A stretch of 64,000 bases of DNA, taken from the NCBI RefSeq assembly GCF_028807635.1, contig NZ_JARBAX010000001.1, positions 4,761,501 through 4,825,500 of the forward strand, read 5' to 3'. Positions within the stretch are counted from its first letter, which is position 1, and each line of letters starts with the position of its first letter. The translations under genes were made by a program, and so were the position numbers. A model generated the notes under the pieces. It ran no database searches and was not told the origin of the DNA. It was given only the letters and a program-made list of their open reading frames with translations. This document shows positions 30,699 through 41,336 of this stretch, piece after piece. Source of the DNA: Streptomyces spiramyceticus (GTDB taxonomy: Bacteria > Actinomycetota > Actinomycetes > Streptomycetales > Streptomycetaceae).

Positions 30699-32834
30699 AT
30701 GAAACCGACGGAGAGTGCCGACCCGGTCTCACGGCTGCGAGGTTGGGCAGCGGCCCAGAGGAAGCTGCCCGCCGTCGTGGCCGCACTGGCCGCCGTCGTC
30801 CTGGTGACCGGGATCTGTCGCGCCGTCACCCAGGGCCATGCCCTGTTCCCCGACGGCACAGTGGGCTGGTCGCTGGCCCTGCTCACCGGATTCATCGTGG
30901 GCCACCTGGTCGCCCTCGGCCGCGACCGATGGTGGGGCGGCACGGGCTCCGGCGCGGCGCTGACGCTCGCCGTCCTGCTGCTGTACGGCTGGCTGCCGGC
31001 CGGCCTGGTCAGCCTCGCCGTCGTCGTGCTGGTCGGACTGGCCCGCAGGCACCGGTGGCGCCAGGGTGTGCTGCACGGCGCGGTGGACATCCTGGGCATA
31101 GGCACCGCGGCGCTCGTCCTGGCCGCATTCGGCGACGTACCGACCGTCGAGAAGCCCTGGGATCCGCTGGAGTGGGGAATCGACGCAGTCCCCGAAGTCG
31201 TGCTCGCCGCCACGGCCTACCTTGCCGTCACCCGGCTCCTCCTCTGGTACGCCCTGGCGCCCCGGGGCGGGCGGCTGCCGTCCGTCGCCCGAACGGCCCT
31301 TTATCGGCAGGCACTCGTCGCGGTCGCGCTGCTCGGCATCGCCCCGCTCATATGCGTGGTCGCCGTGGCGCTGCCGTTCCTGCTGCCGCTCTTCTCGGTG
31401 CCCTTAATCGCGCTGGACTCCACGCTGTGGATCGCCAGGGCGCGTGCGGAGGAGCAGCTTCGGGATCCGCTGACCGGACTGCCCAACCGCCAGTGGCTGT
31501 TGGAGCGGGCCTGGCCCGCACTGGAGGAAGCCGAAAGCGTCGGCACCAGGTCTGCGCTCGTGCTGATAGACCTCGACCGCTTCCGGGCGGTCAATGACAC
31601 GCTCGGCCACTTGGCCGGCGACCGGCTGCTGCTCCAGATAGCGGACAGGCTGCGGCTGGCCCTGCCGCGCGGGGCGGAGGCGGCGCGGCTCGGCGGTGAC
31701 GAGTTCGCGGTTCTGCTCCCGAAGGCCGACTCCACGACCAGTGCGCAGCGCGTCGCCCGGCATCTCGTGGCCGAACTGTCGTCGCCGCTCGACCTGGACG
31801 GCCTGACGCTCGTCCTGGAGGCCAGTGCGGGGGTCGCCGTCTTCCCCGACCACGCGCTCGACGCGGAGGGACTGCTGCGGCGTGCGGACGTGGCGATGTA
31901 TCAGGCCAAGCGGGACCGTACAGGCGTAGAGGTCTACGAGTCCAAGCGCGACAGCAACACCCCCGACAGGCTCGGCCTGTTGGGCGACCTCCGGCGGGCG
32001 CTGGACGCGAGCGAGGTCGAGCTCCACTACCAGCCGAAGGTCCGGTTCGACGGGCAGGTCGCCGGCCTCGAAGCCCTGGTCCGGTGGGTGCACCCGGAGC
32101 GGGGACGCGTCCCCCCGGACGAATTCATCGCCATCGCGGAGTCGTCGGGGCTGATGCCGCATCTGACGGAGTACGTCCTGGAGACGGCGCTGGCGCAGGT
32201 CGCGCGGTGGAGGGCGCAGGGGCTGAACGTTCCGGTCGCGGTGAATGTCTCGCCGCGCGACGTCCACACGCCGGGGTTCGCGGGCGCGGTCGCGGCCCGG
32301 CTCGCCCGGCACGGTGTCCCTGCGGGGTCCTTGCAGCTGGAAATAACGGAACACGTGCTGCTGGAGGACCCGCAGCGCGCGGCGGACACGCTGGCCGGGC
32401 TGACCGGGCACGGCGTGAAGATGTCCCTGGACGACTTCGGTACGGGGTACTCGTCCCTGGTCCACCTCCGTCGGCTCCCGGTGAGCGAGCTGAAAATCGA
32501 CCGCTCGTTCGTGGCGAGGCTGGCGGTGGACAACGAGGACGCCGAGATCGTCCGCTGCACGGTCGATCTCGCCCACTCGCTCGGCCTGCTGGTGGTGGCG
32601 GAGGGCGTCGAGGACGACGAGACGTGGGAGCGGCTGAGGGACCTGCGCTGCGATGCGGTGCAGGGGTGGCTGGTGGCGGCCGCGATGCCGCCGGACGAGG
32701 CGACGGCGTGGCTGCTGGCCCGAGGTGAGAACGGCTGGCACCGCCAGGTCGATCTGGACCGCGTAGCCGCCGCAGCAGCCCTGGAGGAAGCAAAGCGCCC
32801 GGCCCCGTCCCCTTCCGGCCAGCCCGTGAAGTAA
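30699..32834 (+). CDS. rmdB: GGDEF-EAL cyclic-di-GMP enzyme, RmdB-like
   Basis: A 711-residue protein with five or more N-terminal membrane helices (to about residue 230), a GGDEF domain (GGDEF at 332-336) and an EAL domain (Glu458-Ala459-Leu460). All main catalytic EAL features are present: EALVRW, the paired Asp578-Asp579 in DDFGTGYSS, KIDRSFV and AEGVED. It is therefore probably a working phosphodiesterase, degrading c-di-GMP. The order before gatCAB matches RmdB (SCO5495) of S. coelicolor, a c-di-GMP phosphodiesterase affecting development; that identification is from memory. The ATG at 30699 is preferred to an earlier one at 30645. Confidence 0.85.
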   Translation: MKPTESADPVSRLRGWAAAQRKLPAVVAALAAVVLVTGICRAVTQGHALFPDGTVGWSLALLTGFIVGHLVALGRDRWWGGTGSGAALTLAVLLLYGWLPAGLVSLAVVVLVGLARRHRWRQGVLHGAVDILGIGTAALVLAAFGDVPTVEKPWDPLEWGIDAVPEVVLAATAYLAVTRLLLWYALAPRGGRLPSVARTALYRQALVAVALLGIAPLICVVAVALPFLLPLFSVPLIALDSTLWIARARAEEQLRDPLTGLPNRQWLLERAWPALEEAESVGTRSALVLIDLDRFRAVNDTLGHLAGDRLLLQIADRLRLALPRGAEAARLGGDEFAVLLPKADSTTSAQRVARHLVAELSSPLDLDGLTLVLEASAGVAVFPDHALDAEGLLRRADVAMYQAKRDRTGVEVYESKRDSNTPDRLGLLGDLRRALDASEVELHYQPKVRFDGQVAGLEALVRWVHPERGRVPPDEFIAIAESSGLMPHLTEYVLETALAQVARWRAQGLNVPVAVNVSPRDVHTPGFAGAVAARLARHGVPAGSLQLEITEHVLLEDPQRAADTLAGLTGHGVKMSLDDFGTGYSSLVHLRRLPVSELKIDRSFVARLAVDNEDAEIVRCTVDLAHSLGLLVVAEGVEDDETWERLRDLRCDAVQGWLVAAAMPPDEATAWLLARGENGWHRQVDLDRVAAAAALEEAKRPAPSPSGQPVK

Positions 32835-32987
32835 CCACCGGCGGCGGGGTCGCACCCGGAAGACCGGCACCCCGGCCCCGTCGTCGGCGCACCACCCGCT
32901 CCGGCGCAGGCACCGCCGGACCGTGCTCGCGAACCGCTCGCCCGGGCGCGCAGCTAATCCGTTTCGTGGGGAAGGGGCCGCGCCCCA

Positions 32988-32993
32988 TAGGAT
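32988..32993 (+). promoter_or_regulatory. -10 element TAGGAT of the gatCAB promoter
   Basis: TAGGAT lies 39 bases before the gatC ATG and fits the Streptomyces -10 consensus. The 198-base gap before gatC holds no other feature that I can support. Confidence 0.4.
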
Positions 32994-33032
32994 TGGGCCA
33001 AAACCCACACACTCACCCCTGAGGATCGCTGC

Positions 33033-33329
33033 ATGCCTGGCATCACGCGCGAGGAGGTCGCCCACCTCGCACGGCTGGCGCGTCTGGAGCTGAAGGGCGA
33101 AGAGCTCGATCACTTCGCCGGTCAGCTCGACGACATCATCGGCGCGGTCGCCCGCGTCTCCGAGGTCGCCGACCAAGACGTACCGCCGACCTCCCACCCG
33201 CTGCCGCTGACCAACGTCATGCGCGCGGACGAGGTCCGTCCGTCGCTCACCCCGGAGCAGGCCCTCTCCGGTGCCCCCGCCCAGGAGCAGCAGCGTTTCA
33301 AGGTGCCGCAGATCCTGGGGGAGGACTAA
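33033..33329 (+). CDS. gatC: Aspartyl/glutamyl-tRNA amidotransferase subunit C
   Basis: A 98-residue stabilising subunit of the GatCAB complex. [22 protein letters not shown] and the tail [11 protein letters not shown] are typical. It lies six bases upstream of gatA, in the operon gatC-gatA-small gene-gatB. It wraps around GatA and supports its folding. Confidence 0.96.
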   Translation: MPGITREEVAHLARLARLELKGEELDHFAGQLDDIIGAVARVSEVADQDVPPTSHPLPLTNVMRADEVRPSLTPEQALSGAPAQEQQRFKVPQILGED

Positions 33330-33335
33330 ACAGTC

Positions 33336-34838
33336 ATGTCGGACAACAGCAACATCATCAAGCTCACCGCCGCCGAGACCGCCGCGAAGATCGCTTCCGG
33401 TGAGCTCACGGCCGTCGAGGTCACCGAGGCCCACCTGGCCCGGATCGAGGCCGTCGACGAGAAGGTGCACGCCTTCCTGCACGTGGATAGGGACGGGGCA
33501 CTCGCCCAGGCCCGCGCAGTGGACGCCAAGAAGGCGAACGGCGAGAAGCTCGGCCCGCTGGCCGGTGTTCCGCTCGCGCTCAAGGACATCTTCACCACCG
33601 AGGGCATCCCGACCACCGTCGGGTCGAAGATCCTCGAAGGCTGGATCCCGCCGTACGACGCCACGCTGACCAAGAAGCTCAAGGCGGCCGACGTCGTCAT
33701 CCTCGGCAAGACCAACATGGACGAGTTCGCCATGGGGTCGTCGACGGAGAACTCCGCGTTCGGGCCGACCGGCAACCCCTGGGACCTCACCAAGATTCCC
33801 GGCGGCTCCGGCGGTGGCTCGTCCGCCGCCCTCGCGTCGTACGAGGCGCCCCTCGCCATCGGCACGGACACCGGCGGTTCCATCCGCCAGCCCGCCGCCG
33901 TCACCGGCACCGTCGGCGTCAAGCCGACCTACGGCGCGGTCTCCCGCTTCGGCATGGTCGCGTTCTCCAGCAGCCTCGACCAGGGCGGCCCCTGCGCCCG
34001 TACGGTCCTGGACGCCGCGCTCCTCCACGAGGTCATCGCCGGGCACGACCCGCTCGACTCGACCTCCATCGACGCCCCGGTCCCGCCGGTCGTCGAGGCG
34101 GCGAGGAACGGCTCCGTCGCAGGCATGCGCGTCGGCGTCGTCAAGCAGTTCCGCGGCGAGGGCTACCAGGCCGGTGTCCTCCAGCGCTTCGACGAGTCCG
34201 TCGAACTGATGCGGGAACTCGGCGCCGAGATCGTCGAGCTGGACTGCCCGTCCTTCGACCTCGCCCTCTCGGCGTACTATCTGATCGCCCCCTCGGAGTG
34301 CTCCTCCAACCTGGCCCGCTTCGACGCCATGCGGTACGGCCTGCGGGTCGGCGACGACGGCACGAAGTCCGCCGAGGAGGTCACCGCCCTCACCCGCGAG
34401 GCCGGTTTCGGCGACGAGGTCAAGCGCCGCATCATCCTCGGTACGTACGCACTCAGCTCCGGCTACTACGACGCGTACTACGGCTCGGCCCAGAAGGTCC
34501 GTACGCTCATCACCCAGGACTTCGAGAAGGCGTTCGAGAAGGTCGACGTGATCGTTTCGCCGACCACGCCCACCACCGCCTTCCCGATCGGCGAGCGCGC
34601 CGACGACCCGATGGCGATGTACCTCGCCGACCTGTGCACGATCCCGACCAACCTGGCCGGCAACGCCGCCATGTCGCTGCCCTGCGGCCTGGCGCCCGAG
34701 GACGGTATGCCGGTCGGTCTCCAGATCATCGCCCCGGCCATGAAGGACGACCGTCTTTACAAGGTCGGCGCCGCCGTCGAGGCCGCCTTCGTGGAAAAGT
34801 GGGGCCACCCGCTGCTCGAGGAGGCACCGTCGCTGTGA
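33336..34838 (+). CDS. gatA: Aspartyl/glutamyl-tRNA amidotransferase subunit A
   Basis: A 500-residue amidase-signature enzyme. It releases ammonia from glutamine for the transamidation of Glu-tRNA(Gln) or Asp-tRNA(Asn) charged by non-discriminating synthetases. The catalytic triad is Lys83 in LALKDIFTT, cis-Ser158 in GGSGGGSS and the nucleophile Ser182 in [10 protein letters not shown]; they align with Lys79/Ser154/Ser178 in S. aureus GatA. The stop overlaps the GTG of a small unexpected gene. Confidence 0.97.
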   Translation: MSDNSNIIKLTAAETAAKIASGELTAVEVTEAHLARIEAVDEKVHAFLHVDRDGALAQARAVDAKKANGEKLGPLAGVPLALKDIFTTEGIPTTVGSKILEGWIPPYDATLTKKLKAADVVILGKTNMDEFAMGSSTENSAFGPTGNPWDLTKIPGGSGGGSSAALASYEAPLAIGTDTGGSIRQPAAVTGTVGVKPTYGAVSRFGMVAFSSSLDQGGPCARTVLDAALLHEVIAGHDPLDSTSIDAPVPPVVEAARNGSVAGMRVGVVKQFRGEGYQAGVLQRFDESVELMRELGAEIVELDCPSFDLALSAYYLIAPSECSSNLARFDAMRYGLRVGDDGTKSAEEVTALTREAGFGDEVKRRIILGTYALSSGYYDAYYGSAQKVRTLITQDFEKAFEKVDVIVSPTTPTTAFPIGERADDPMAMYLADLCTIPTNLAGNAAMSLPCGLAPEDGMPVGLQIIAPAMKDDRLYKVGAAVEAAFVEKWGHPLLEEAPSL

Positions 34839-35074
34839 GTGCAATCAACAAGGCCAAGGGCTTCAAGAAGTCCAAGACCGGTACGTATCTGTCGATCGGC
34901 ACCACCGCCTTCGGAGCGATCAGCGTGTTCAAGCAGGCCAAGAAGGCCCGCCACGAACACGACACGCTCCGACTGGTCGACGCCGTCGTCTCCGCTGCCG
35001 CCATCGCCACCGGCATCGCTCTGCTCTACCGCGAGCTGAAGCGCCTCGGCGACGACGACGTCCTGCTGGGCTGA
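34835..35074 (+). CDS. Small hypothetical membrane protein between gatA and gatB
   Basis: A 79-residue protein starting with GTG that overlaps the gatA stop (GTGA), followed by gatB 16 bases later. It has a basic N-terminus ([13 protein letters not shown]), a helix [16 protein letters not shown], a charged stretch [11 protein letters not shown], and a second helix [15 protein letters not shown]. This looks like two transmembrane segments with a cytoplasmic loop. It has no known function in the transamidation complex. Translational coupling to gatA suggests real expression. It is probably conserved in Streptomyces, though I cannot confirm that here. Confidence 0.75.
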   Translation: MSAINKAKGFKKSKTGTYLSIGTTAFGAISVFKQAKKARHEHDTLRLVDAVVSAAAIATGIALLYRELKRLGDDDVLLG

Positions 35075-35090
35075 GAGGGAAAGTTTCACC

Positions 35091-36599
35091 GTGACCGTCA
35101 CTGAACTTGTGCCGTACGAGGACGCCCTCGCGGCCTACGACCCCGTCATGGGCCTTGAGGTCCACGTCGAGCTCGGCACAAAGACGAAGATGTTCTGCGG
35201 CTGCTCCACGGAGCTCAAGCAGGACGCCAACAGCCAGACGTGCCCCACCTGTCTGGGGCTGCCCGGCTCGCTCCCGGTCGTCAACGCGATCGGTGTCGAG
35301 TCGGCCATCAAGATCGGCCTCGCGCTCAACTGCGAGATCGCCGAGTGGTGCCGCTTCGCCCGGAAGAACTACTTCTATCCGGACATGCCGAAGAACTTCC
35401 AGACCTCCCAGTACGACGAGCCGATCGCCTTCAACGGCTATCTGGACGTCCAGCTGGAGGACGGCGAGGTCTTCCGTGTGCAGATCGAGCGCGCGCACAT
35501 GGAGGAGGACACCGGCAAGTCGCTGCACGTCGGCGGCGCCACCGGTCGTATCCACGGAGCGTCCCACTCCCTCCTGGACTACAACCGCGCCGGTATCCCG
35601 CTCATCGAGATCGTCACCAAGCCGATCGAGGGTGCGGGCGTGCGTGCTCCGGAGGTCGCGAAGGCGTACGTCGCCGAGCTCCGCGAGCTCATCAGGGCGC
35701 TCGACGTCTCCGAGGCGCGCATGGAGCAGGGCCAGATGCGCTGCGACGTGAACCTCTCCCTGCGGCCGCACGGCCGTGAGGAGTTCGGTACGCGCTCCGA
35801 GACGAAGAACGTCAACTCGCTGCGCTCGGTGGAGCGTGCGGCCCGCTTCGAGATCCAGCGGCACGCCGCGGTCCTCAACTCCGGCGGCACGATCGTCCAG
35901 GAGACCCGGCACTTCCACGAGGACGACGGCTCCACCACGGCCGGCCGCATCAAGGACAACGCCGAGGACTACCGGTACTTCCCGGAGCCGGACCTGGTAC
36001 CGGTGGCGCCGTCCCGCGAGTGGGTCGAGGAGCTCCGCAAGGGCCTCCCCGAGCTGCCGCGCGTACGCCGCAACCGGCTGCGCGAGGAGTGGGGGATCAG
36101 CGAGCACGACATGCAGTCGATGCTCAACGCCGGCGCGGTCGACCTGATCGCCGCCACGATCGATGCGGGCGCGGACTCGGCTTCGGCGCGCAAGTGGTGG
36201 ATGGGCGAGCTGGCCCGTAACGCCAACGAGGCGGGCACCGACCTCGCCTCGCTGCCGATCACGCCGGAGCAGGTGGCCCGTGTCACCGCGCTGGTGGCGT
36301 CCGGCGATCTGAACGACAAGCTGGCCCGCCAGGTCATCGAGGGCGTCCTCGCAGGCGAGGGCGGCCCCGACGAGGTCGTCGAGAAGCGCGGCCTGAAGGT
36401 CGTTTCGGACGAGGGCGCGCTGGGCACGGCGGTCGACGAGGCCATCGCAGCCAACGCCGCGATCGCCGACAAGATCCGCAGTGGCAAGGTCGCCGCGGCG
36501 GGCGCGCTGGTCGGAGCGGTCATGAAGGCCACCCGAGGCCAGGCGGACGCGGCACGCGTGCGCGAATTGATTCTTGAGCGGCTTGCCCCGAAAGAATGA
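35091..36599 (+). CDS. gatB: Aspartyl/glutamyl-tRNA amidotransferase subunit B
   Basis: A 502-residue subunit that binds the mischarged tRNA and activates its side-chain carboxylate with [23 protein letters not shown] at the N-terminus and [12 protein letters not shown] hold the zinc-type cysteines. The kinase core and a C-terminal YqeY-like tail ([33 protein letters not shown]) follow. The GTG start has GAGAGGGAAAG upstream. A long palindrome ends the operon. Confidence 0.97.
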   Translation: MTVTELVPYEDALAAYDPVMGLEVHVELGTKTKMFCGCSTELKQDANSQTCPTCLGLPGSLPVVNAIGVESAIKIGLALNCEIAEWCRFARKNYFYPDMPKNFQTSQYDEPIAFNGYLDVQLEDGEVFRVQIERAHMEEDTGKSLHVGGATGRIHGASHSLLDYNRAGIPLIEIVTKPIEGAGVRAPEVAKAYVAELRELIRALDVSEARMEQGQMRCDVNLSLRPHGREEFGTRSETKNVNSLRSVERAARFEIQRHAAVLNSGGTIVQETRHFHEDDGSTTAGRIKDNAEDYRYFPEPDLVPVAPSREWVEELRKGLPELPRVRRNRLREEWGISEHDMQSMLNAGAVDLIAATIDAGADSASARKWWMGELARNANEAGTDLASLPITPEQVARVTALVASGDLNDKLARQVIEGVLAGEGGPDEVVEKRGLKVVSDEGALGTAVDEAIAANAAIADKIRSGKVAAAGALVGAVMKATRGQADAARVRELILERLAPKE

Positions 36600-36652
36600 T
36601 TGAGCACAGTCTGGAGAAGCTGGGCGTCGAGGGCTGATCGCCCGATACGCCG

Positions 36653-36692
36653 AAGGGCGGTGCACCGGTCCATGGACCGGTGCACCGCCCTT
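36653..36692 (+). terminator. Perfect 40-bp palindrome after gatB
   Basis: An uninterrupted inverted repeat with arms of 20 bases centred on CATG, 53 bases after the gatB stop, flanked by AA/TT. The stem is very stable and the U tract short, typical of Streptomyces terminators. Confidence 0.8.
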
Positions 36693-36832
36693 TGCGGTTC
36701 TTGGACTCCAGTTGGTACTTGGACTCCTGTTACGGGCTCTTGGATGTTTGCCGCTGCGCTGTCCTTGTGACTTCCCGGCGCCATCTGGCCTCGTTAGCTT
36801 CCCGGCGGTAACACCTGACTCGGGAGGATCAC

Positions 36833-38929
36833 TTGGCCACTGACATTTCACGGCGCCGCCTGTTCGCACTCGGCGGGGGCGCGCTCGGCGCGGCAGCGGC
36901 GGGTTCGCTGCTGCCGCCGTCGCTCCAGGCCGCGCTCGCCGCCGAACCGGCGTCCGGCGGGCTGCGTGCCGTCAAGCACGTGGTCGTCCTGATGCAGGAG
37001 AACCGTTCCTTCGACCACTACTTCGGCACCCTGCGCGGCGTACGCGGCTTCGGCGACAGGAACGCCGTAGAACTGCCCTCGGGGAAGCCGGTCTTCGAGC
37101 AGCCCGGACCGCTGCGCACCGTCCTGCCCTTCCCCGTGCGGGACGCCGCCGAGGCGCAGAAGAAGGACCTCCAGTACATCGGCGACCTCGACCATTCGTG
37201 GGGCGGCGGCGCCAAGGCCTGGAACCAGGGCTGGATGAACGGCTGGGTGTCCGCCAAGACGGCCGCCACCATGGCCTACTACGACCGCCGCGATCTTCCC
37301 CTGCACTACGAGCTCGCAGACACCTTCACCATCTGCGACGCCTACCACTCCTCCGTCCATACGTCGACGAGCCCCAACCGGAACCATCTGTGGAGCGGCT
37401 GGACCGGCTTCGAGGCGGACGGCAGCCGGGCCGTCACCAATGCCGCGTACGCCGAGGGCACGCACCCGGGCTACCCGTGGCCGACGTACGCCGAGCGGCT
37501 GGAGAGCGCGGGCCGCAGCTGGAAGACGTACCAGGAGTGGGAGAACTTCACCGACAACAACATCGAGTTCTTCACCAGCTTCAAGAAGATCGCCCGCAAG
37601 GCGCTGGCGAAGGCCCCCGGCGGCTTCACGTACATGGAGGCCTTCTACGCCAAGGTCCGCGACACCACTGATACCGCCGAGCGTGAGCGGCTGCTCGCGG
37701 CGCTGGAGGAGGGCGTCGCCACGCTGACCACGCAGGAGCGCTCGCTCTTCGAGCGCGGGCTGCGGCGCGGCGAGACCGGCAGCCTCGCCGAACGGTTCCG
37801 GGCGGACGTGGCGGCGGGCGAGCTGCCCGAGGTGTCGTACTTGGTGCCTTCGGCGGTCGACTCCGAGCACCCCGGCTCGTCCTCGCCGATCGCCAGCGCC
37901 TCGCTCGTCTACAAGGTGCTGGACGCGCTCGCCTCGCACCCCGACGTATGGCGGCACACCGTCGTCCTGATCAATTACGACGAGAACGACGGCTTCTTCG
38001 ATCACGTACCGCCGCCCGTTCCGCCCGCCGACAACACCGACGAGCGCTGGCAGGGCAAGCCGGTCGGGCTCGGCATCCGCGTCCCGATGCTCGTGGTCTC
38101 GCCGTGGACCGTCGGCGGCTACGTCTGCTCCGAGGTCTTCGACCACACGTCCGTCATCCGCTTCCTGGAGGAGTGGACGGGCGTGCGCGAGCCCAACATC
38201 ACGGAGTGGAGGCGTACGGTCACGGGTGATCTGACCTCGGCGTTCGACTTCAGGCGCGGCCGGGCGCTGCCCGACGTGGAGCAGCCGGGCGCGATACCCC
38301 CGTTCACCGGGCGCTGGCGGCCCGTGCCTCCGCTGGAGCAGCACATGCCCGTACAGGAGGAGGGGACGCGGCCCGCGCGCCCGCTGCCGTACCAGCCGGA
38401 CGCCCACGGAAAGGTCGAGGGCGGCGTATTCAAGGTCGCGCTCAGTAATACGGGGCGTGCGAGCGCACACTTCGCGCTGTATCCGTACGCCGCGGAGTTC
38501 GCCGTGCCGCAGCACCGGGATGTAAGGGGCAGGGCGCAATGGCCGGTGCCCCTTACCGGGGACTCCTACCGCTTCACGATCACCGGGCCGAACGGCTTCC
38601 GCCGCGAGTTCGCCGGTACGAAGACGGGCGCCGCCGAGGTCTCCTCGTACGTCGACGCACGCGACCGTGACCTGCACCTCACCCTCACCAACCGGGGCGC
38701 GACGCCGCTCACCTTCACGGTGCGGACGCTGGCGTACGCGGAGGAGGCCGACATCGAGGGCCCGCCCCGCGAGGTCACGGTGAAGCCGGGCCGCAGTCGC
38801 ACCGTGGTGCACTCCGCCGCCGACGCGCACGGCTGGTACGACCTCGCGATCACCGTTTCGGGTGACCCTGCGTTCCACCGGCGCCTCATGGGGCACGTAG
38901 AGAACGGGCGCGCGAGCGTCTCCGGCTGA
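36833..38929 (+). CDS. Phosphocholine-specific phospholipase C, Tat-exported
   Basis: A 698-residue secreted lipase that splits phosphatidylcholine-type lipids into diacylglycerol and phosphocholine. It starts at TTG with GGGAGG six bases upstream; no other start is as well placed. The Tat signal is DISRRRLFALGGGALGAAAAG. The phosphoesterase domain has HVVVLMQENRSFDHYFGTLRG, YHSSVHTSTSPNRNHLWSG and NYDENDGFFDHVPPP, which carry the metal-binding residues. Two C-terminal beta domains (from about 480) are typical of the PLC-N family. A weak hairpin follows. Confidence 0.93.
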   Translation: MATDISRRRLFALGGGALGAAAAGSLLPPSLQAALAAEPASGGLRAVKHVVVLMQENRSFDHYFGTLRGVRGFGDRNAVELPSGKPVFEQPGPLRTVLPFPVRDAAEAQKKDLQYIGDLDHSWGGGAKAWNQGWMNGWVSAKTAATMAYYDRRDLPLHYELADTFTICDAYHSSVHTSTSPNRNHLWSGWTGFEADGSRAVTNAAYAEGTHPGYPWPTYAERLESAGRSWKTYQEWENFTDNNIEFFTSFKKIARKALAKAPGGFTYMEAFYAKVRDTTDTAERERLLAALEEGVATLTTQERSLFERGLRRGETGSLAERFRADVAAGELPEVSYLVPSAVDSEHPGSSSPIASASLVYKVLDALASHPDVWRHTVVLINYDENDGFFDHVPPPVPPADNTDERWQGKPVGLGIRVPMLVVSPWTVGGYVCSEVFDHTSVIRFLEEWTGVREPNITEWRRTVTGDLTSAFDFRRGRALPDVEQPGAIPPFTGRWRPVPPLEQHMPVQEEGTRPARPLPYQPDAHGKVEGGVFKVALSNTGRASAHFALYPYAAEFAVPQHRDVRGRAQWPVPLTGDSYRFTITGPNGFRREFAGTKTGAAEVSSYVDARDRDLHLTLTNRGATPLTFTVRTLAYAEEADIEGPPREVTVKPGRSRTVVHSAADAHGWYDLAITVSGDPAFHRRLMGHVENGRASVSG

Positions 38930-38947
38930 TATATCGGGTATGTGCGG

Positions 38948-38973
38948 GAGTCCGGGACCAATGGCCCGGGCTC
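38948..38973 (+). terminator. Hairpin after phospholipase C
   Basis: GAGTCCGGG and CCCGGGCTC pair (nine bp, one G-T) around an eight-base loop, 19 bases after the stop. Confidence 0.5.
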
Positions 38974-39110
38974 TCGCGCTGCCTGTGAGTAAGCGCACGA
39001 AAGGGACAAACGATCACGTTTGGCTGTCAGAGTGGACCGAGCGTAGGTCATGAGTTCTTTGCGGGCTGTTCCCGTGTAAAGATCCACGAACCCTTCAGGG
39101 AGCAAGTCCG

Positions 39111-41321
39111 TTGGCACGAATCGCACAGTGGTGCGTCGCGCACCGTCTCGCCTCGATCCTGCTCTGGCTGCTCGCGCTCGGCACAGTCGCCGGCGCCGCC
39201 GGAATCGCAGGATCCTCCTACTCGAACGACTACGAGGTACCCGGCACCGAGTCCGGACGGGCCACAGCCCTCCTCGACGCCGGGTTCGACGACCGGGGCG
39301 GCGACAACAACACCGTCGTCTGGCACACGGCAGGACGCACCACCGTGCAGGCCGCCGGAGTCGAGCAGCGGATGACGCAGACGCTCGACGACATCGCCGA
39401 CCTCCCCGGCATCGCCACCGTCACCAGCCCGTACGAGCGCCAGGGCGCCGGGCAGATCAGCGCCGACGGACACACCGCCTACGCCACCGTCACCTTCGAC
39501 GCGCAGGCCGACGACATCCCCCAGCCGCAGGCCCAGGCGCTGGTCGACACCGCGAAGAAGGCGGAGACCGACAAGCTCCAGGTGGAGCTCGGCGGCACCG
39601 CCGTCGCCTCCACCGAGGCCTCCAGCGCGCACCTCAGCGAGGTCGTAGGGGTGGTCGTCGCGGCTGTCGTACTCTTCCTCGCCTTCGGCTCGCTCGCCGC
39701 CAGTCTCCTGCCCATAGCGACCGCCCTGGTCAGCGTCGGCACGGCGTACGCGGGCATCGTGCTGCTCGGCCATGTCATGACGGTCGCCGACTTCGCGCCG
39801 ATGCTCGGCATGCTGATCGGACTCGGCGTCGGCATCGACTACGCGCTGTTCATCGTCACCCGCCACCGCAAGGGACTGCGCCGGGGCCTGTCCGTGCCCG
39901 AAGCGGCGGCAAACGCGGTCGCCACGACAGGACGCGCCGTCGTCTTCGCGGGCGCCACCGTCTGTATCGCCCTGCTCGGCATGCTGATACTGCAGCTGTC
40001 GTTCCTCAACGGCGTCGCGATCGCCGCCTCGCTCACCGTCGTGCTCACCGTCGCCGCATCGGTGACCCTGCTGCCCGCCCTGCTCTCCCTCATCGGCATG
40101 AAGGCCCTCAGCCGCCGTGAGCGCAGGCACCTCGCCGAGCACGGACCGCAGCCCGAGCTGCCCACCGGCTTCGCCGCCCGCTGGTCCGCCTTCGTCGAGC
40201 GCCACCCCAAGCTGCTGGGCGCCGTCGCGGCCGTCGTGATGCTGGTCCTCGCGCTGCCCATGCTCTCGCTCCACCTGGGCACGTCCGACCAGGGCAACAA
40301 CCCGGCAACCACGACGACCCGCTCGGCGTACGACCTGCTCGCCGACGGTTTCGGCCCCGGCAGCAACGGCCCGCTGACCCTCGTCGCCGAAGTCGACGGC
40401 GCCGACGACAAGGCCGCCATGAACGCCCTCGGGGACAGCCTGGGCACGGCCGAGGGCGTCGCCTCCGTCGGCCCGGTGACGTACAACAGCGGCGGCGACA
40501 CGGCCGTCCTCTCCGTCGTACCCGAGACATCGCCGCAGTCGCAGGACACCAGCGACCTGGTCGACCGGCTGCGCGAGAGCGTCCTGCCCCAGGCCGAACA
40601 GGGCACGTCCCTGGAGGTCTACGTCGGCGGGGTCACCGCGAGCTACGACGATTTCGCCGAGATCATAGTCGGGAAGCTGCCGCTCTTCGTCGGCGTCGTC
40701 ATCGCGCTCGGCTGCGCCCTGCTGCTGCTCGCCTTCCGAAGCGTCGGCATCCCGCTGAAGGCGGCGCTGATGAACGTGCTCGCCGTCGCCTCCTCCTTCG
40801 GAATCGTCGTCGCGATCTTCCAGTGGGGTTGGGGCAGCGAGCTGCTCGGACTCGGCAGCGCCGGCCCGATCGAGCCATTCCTGCCAGTGATCATGGTCTC
40901 GGTCCTTTTCGGCCTCTCCATGGACTACCAGGTCTTCCTGGTCAGCCGGATGTACGAGGAGTGGCTCGAAACCGGCGACAACCGGCGGGCCGTACGGGTC
41001 GGCCTGGCCGAGACCAGCCGCGTGATCAACTCCGCCGCGGTGATCATGATCGCTGTCTTCCTGGCCTTCGTACTGAGCGGCGACCGCGTCATCGCGATGT
41101 TCGGCATCGCACTCGCCTCCGCCGTCGCGCTGGACGCTTTCGTCCTCCGTACGCTCCTGGTGCCCGCCCTCATGCACATGCTGGGCGGGGCGAACTGGTG
41201 GCTGCCGCGCAGCCTCGACCGGTGGCTGCCGCGGATCAGCATCGAACCGCCCGAGTGCCGTCCTGCCCATGAAAAGATTCCGGGACAGCGCGCGAGCGAA
41301 CAGGAAGAGCTCGTGCAATAG
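39111..41321 (+). CDS. MMPL family (RND-type) transporter
   Basis: A 736-residue membrane transporter with two repeats of six helices plus a large external loop each. The first repeat starts RIAQWCVAHRLASILLWLLA and has ISADGHTAYATVTF in the loop. Helices 4-6 of the first half contain MLIGLGVGIDYALFIVTRHR, and the second half has LFGLSMDYQVFLVSRMYEEW, the D-Y-x-x-F/L pairs that relay protons. MMPL proteins export lipids or drugs. The TTG start has AGGGAG upstream. A GNAT gene follows 15 bases later. Confidence 0.9.
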   Translation: MARIAQWCVAHRLASILLWLLALGTVAGAAGIAGSSYSNDYEVPGTESGRATALLDAGFDDRGGDNNTVVWHTAGRTTVQAAGVEQRMTQTLDDIADLPGIATVTSPYERQGAGQISADGHTAYATVTFDAQADDIPQPQAQALVDTAKKAETDKLQVELGGTAVASTEASSAHLSEVVGVVVAAVVLFLAFGSLAASLLPIATALVSVGTAYAGIVLLGHVMTVADFAPMLGMLIGLGVGIDYALFIVTRHRKGLRRGLSVPEAAANAVATTGRAVVFAGATVCIALLGMLILQLSFLNGVAIAASLTVVLTVAASVTLLPALLSLIGMKALSRRERRHLAEHGPQPELPTGFAARWSAFVERHPKLLGAVAAVVMLVLALPMLSLHLGTSDQGNNPATTTTRSAYDLLADGFGPGSNGPLTLVAEVDGADDKAAMNALGDSLGTAEGVASVGPVTYNSGGDTAVLSVVPETSPQSQDTSDLVDRLRESVLPQAEQGTSLEVYVGGVTASYDDFAEIIVGKLPLFVGVVIALGCALLLLAFRSVGIPLKAALMNVLAVASSFGIVVAIFQWGWGSELLGLGSAGPIEPFLPVIMVSVLFGLSMDYQVFLVSRMYEEWLETGDNRRAVRVGLAETSRVINSAAVIMIAVFLAFVLSGDRVIAMFGIALASAVALDAFVLRTLLVPALMHMLGGANWWLPRSLDRWLPRISIEPPECRPAHEKIPGQRASEQEELVQ

Positions 41322-41336
41322 CCGTCGAGGAGCAGG

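Noticed and set aside
31404..34844. Minus-strand open frame of 1146 codons across the rmdB 3' region, gatC and gatA
   Set aside because: Antisense shadow caused by high GC; composition is Arg/Gly/Val-rich with no motif, while the + strand encodes well-known proteins.
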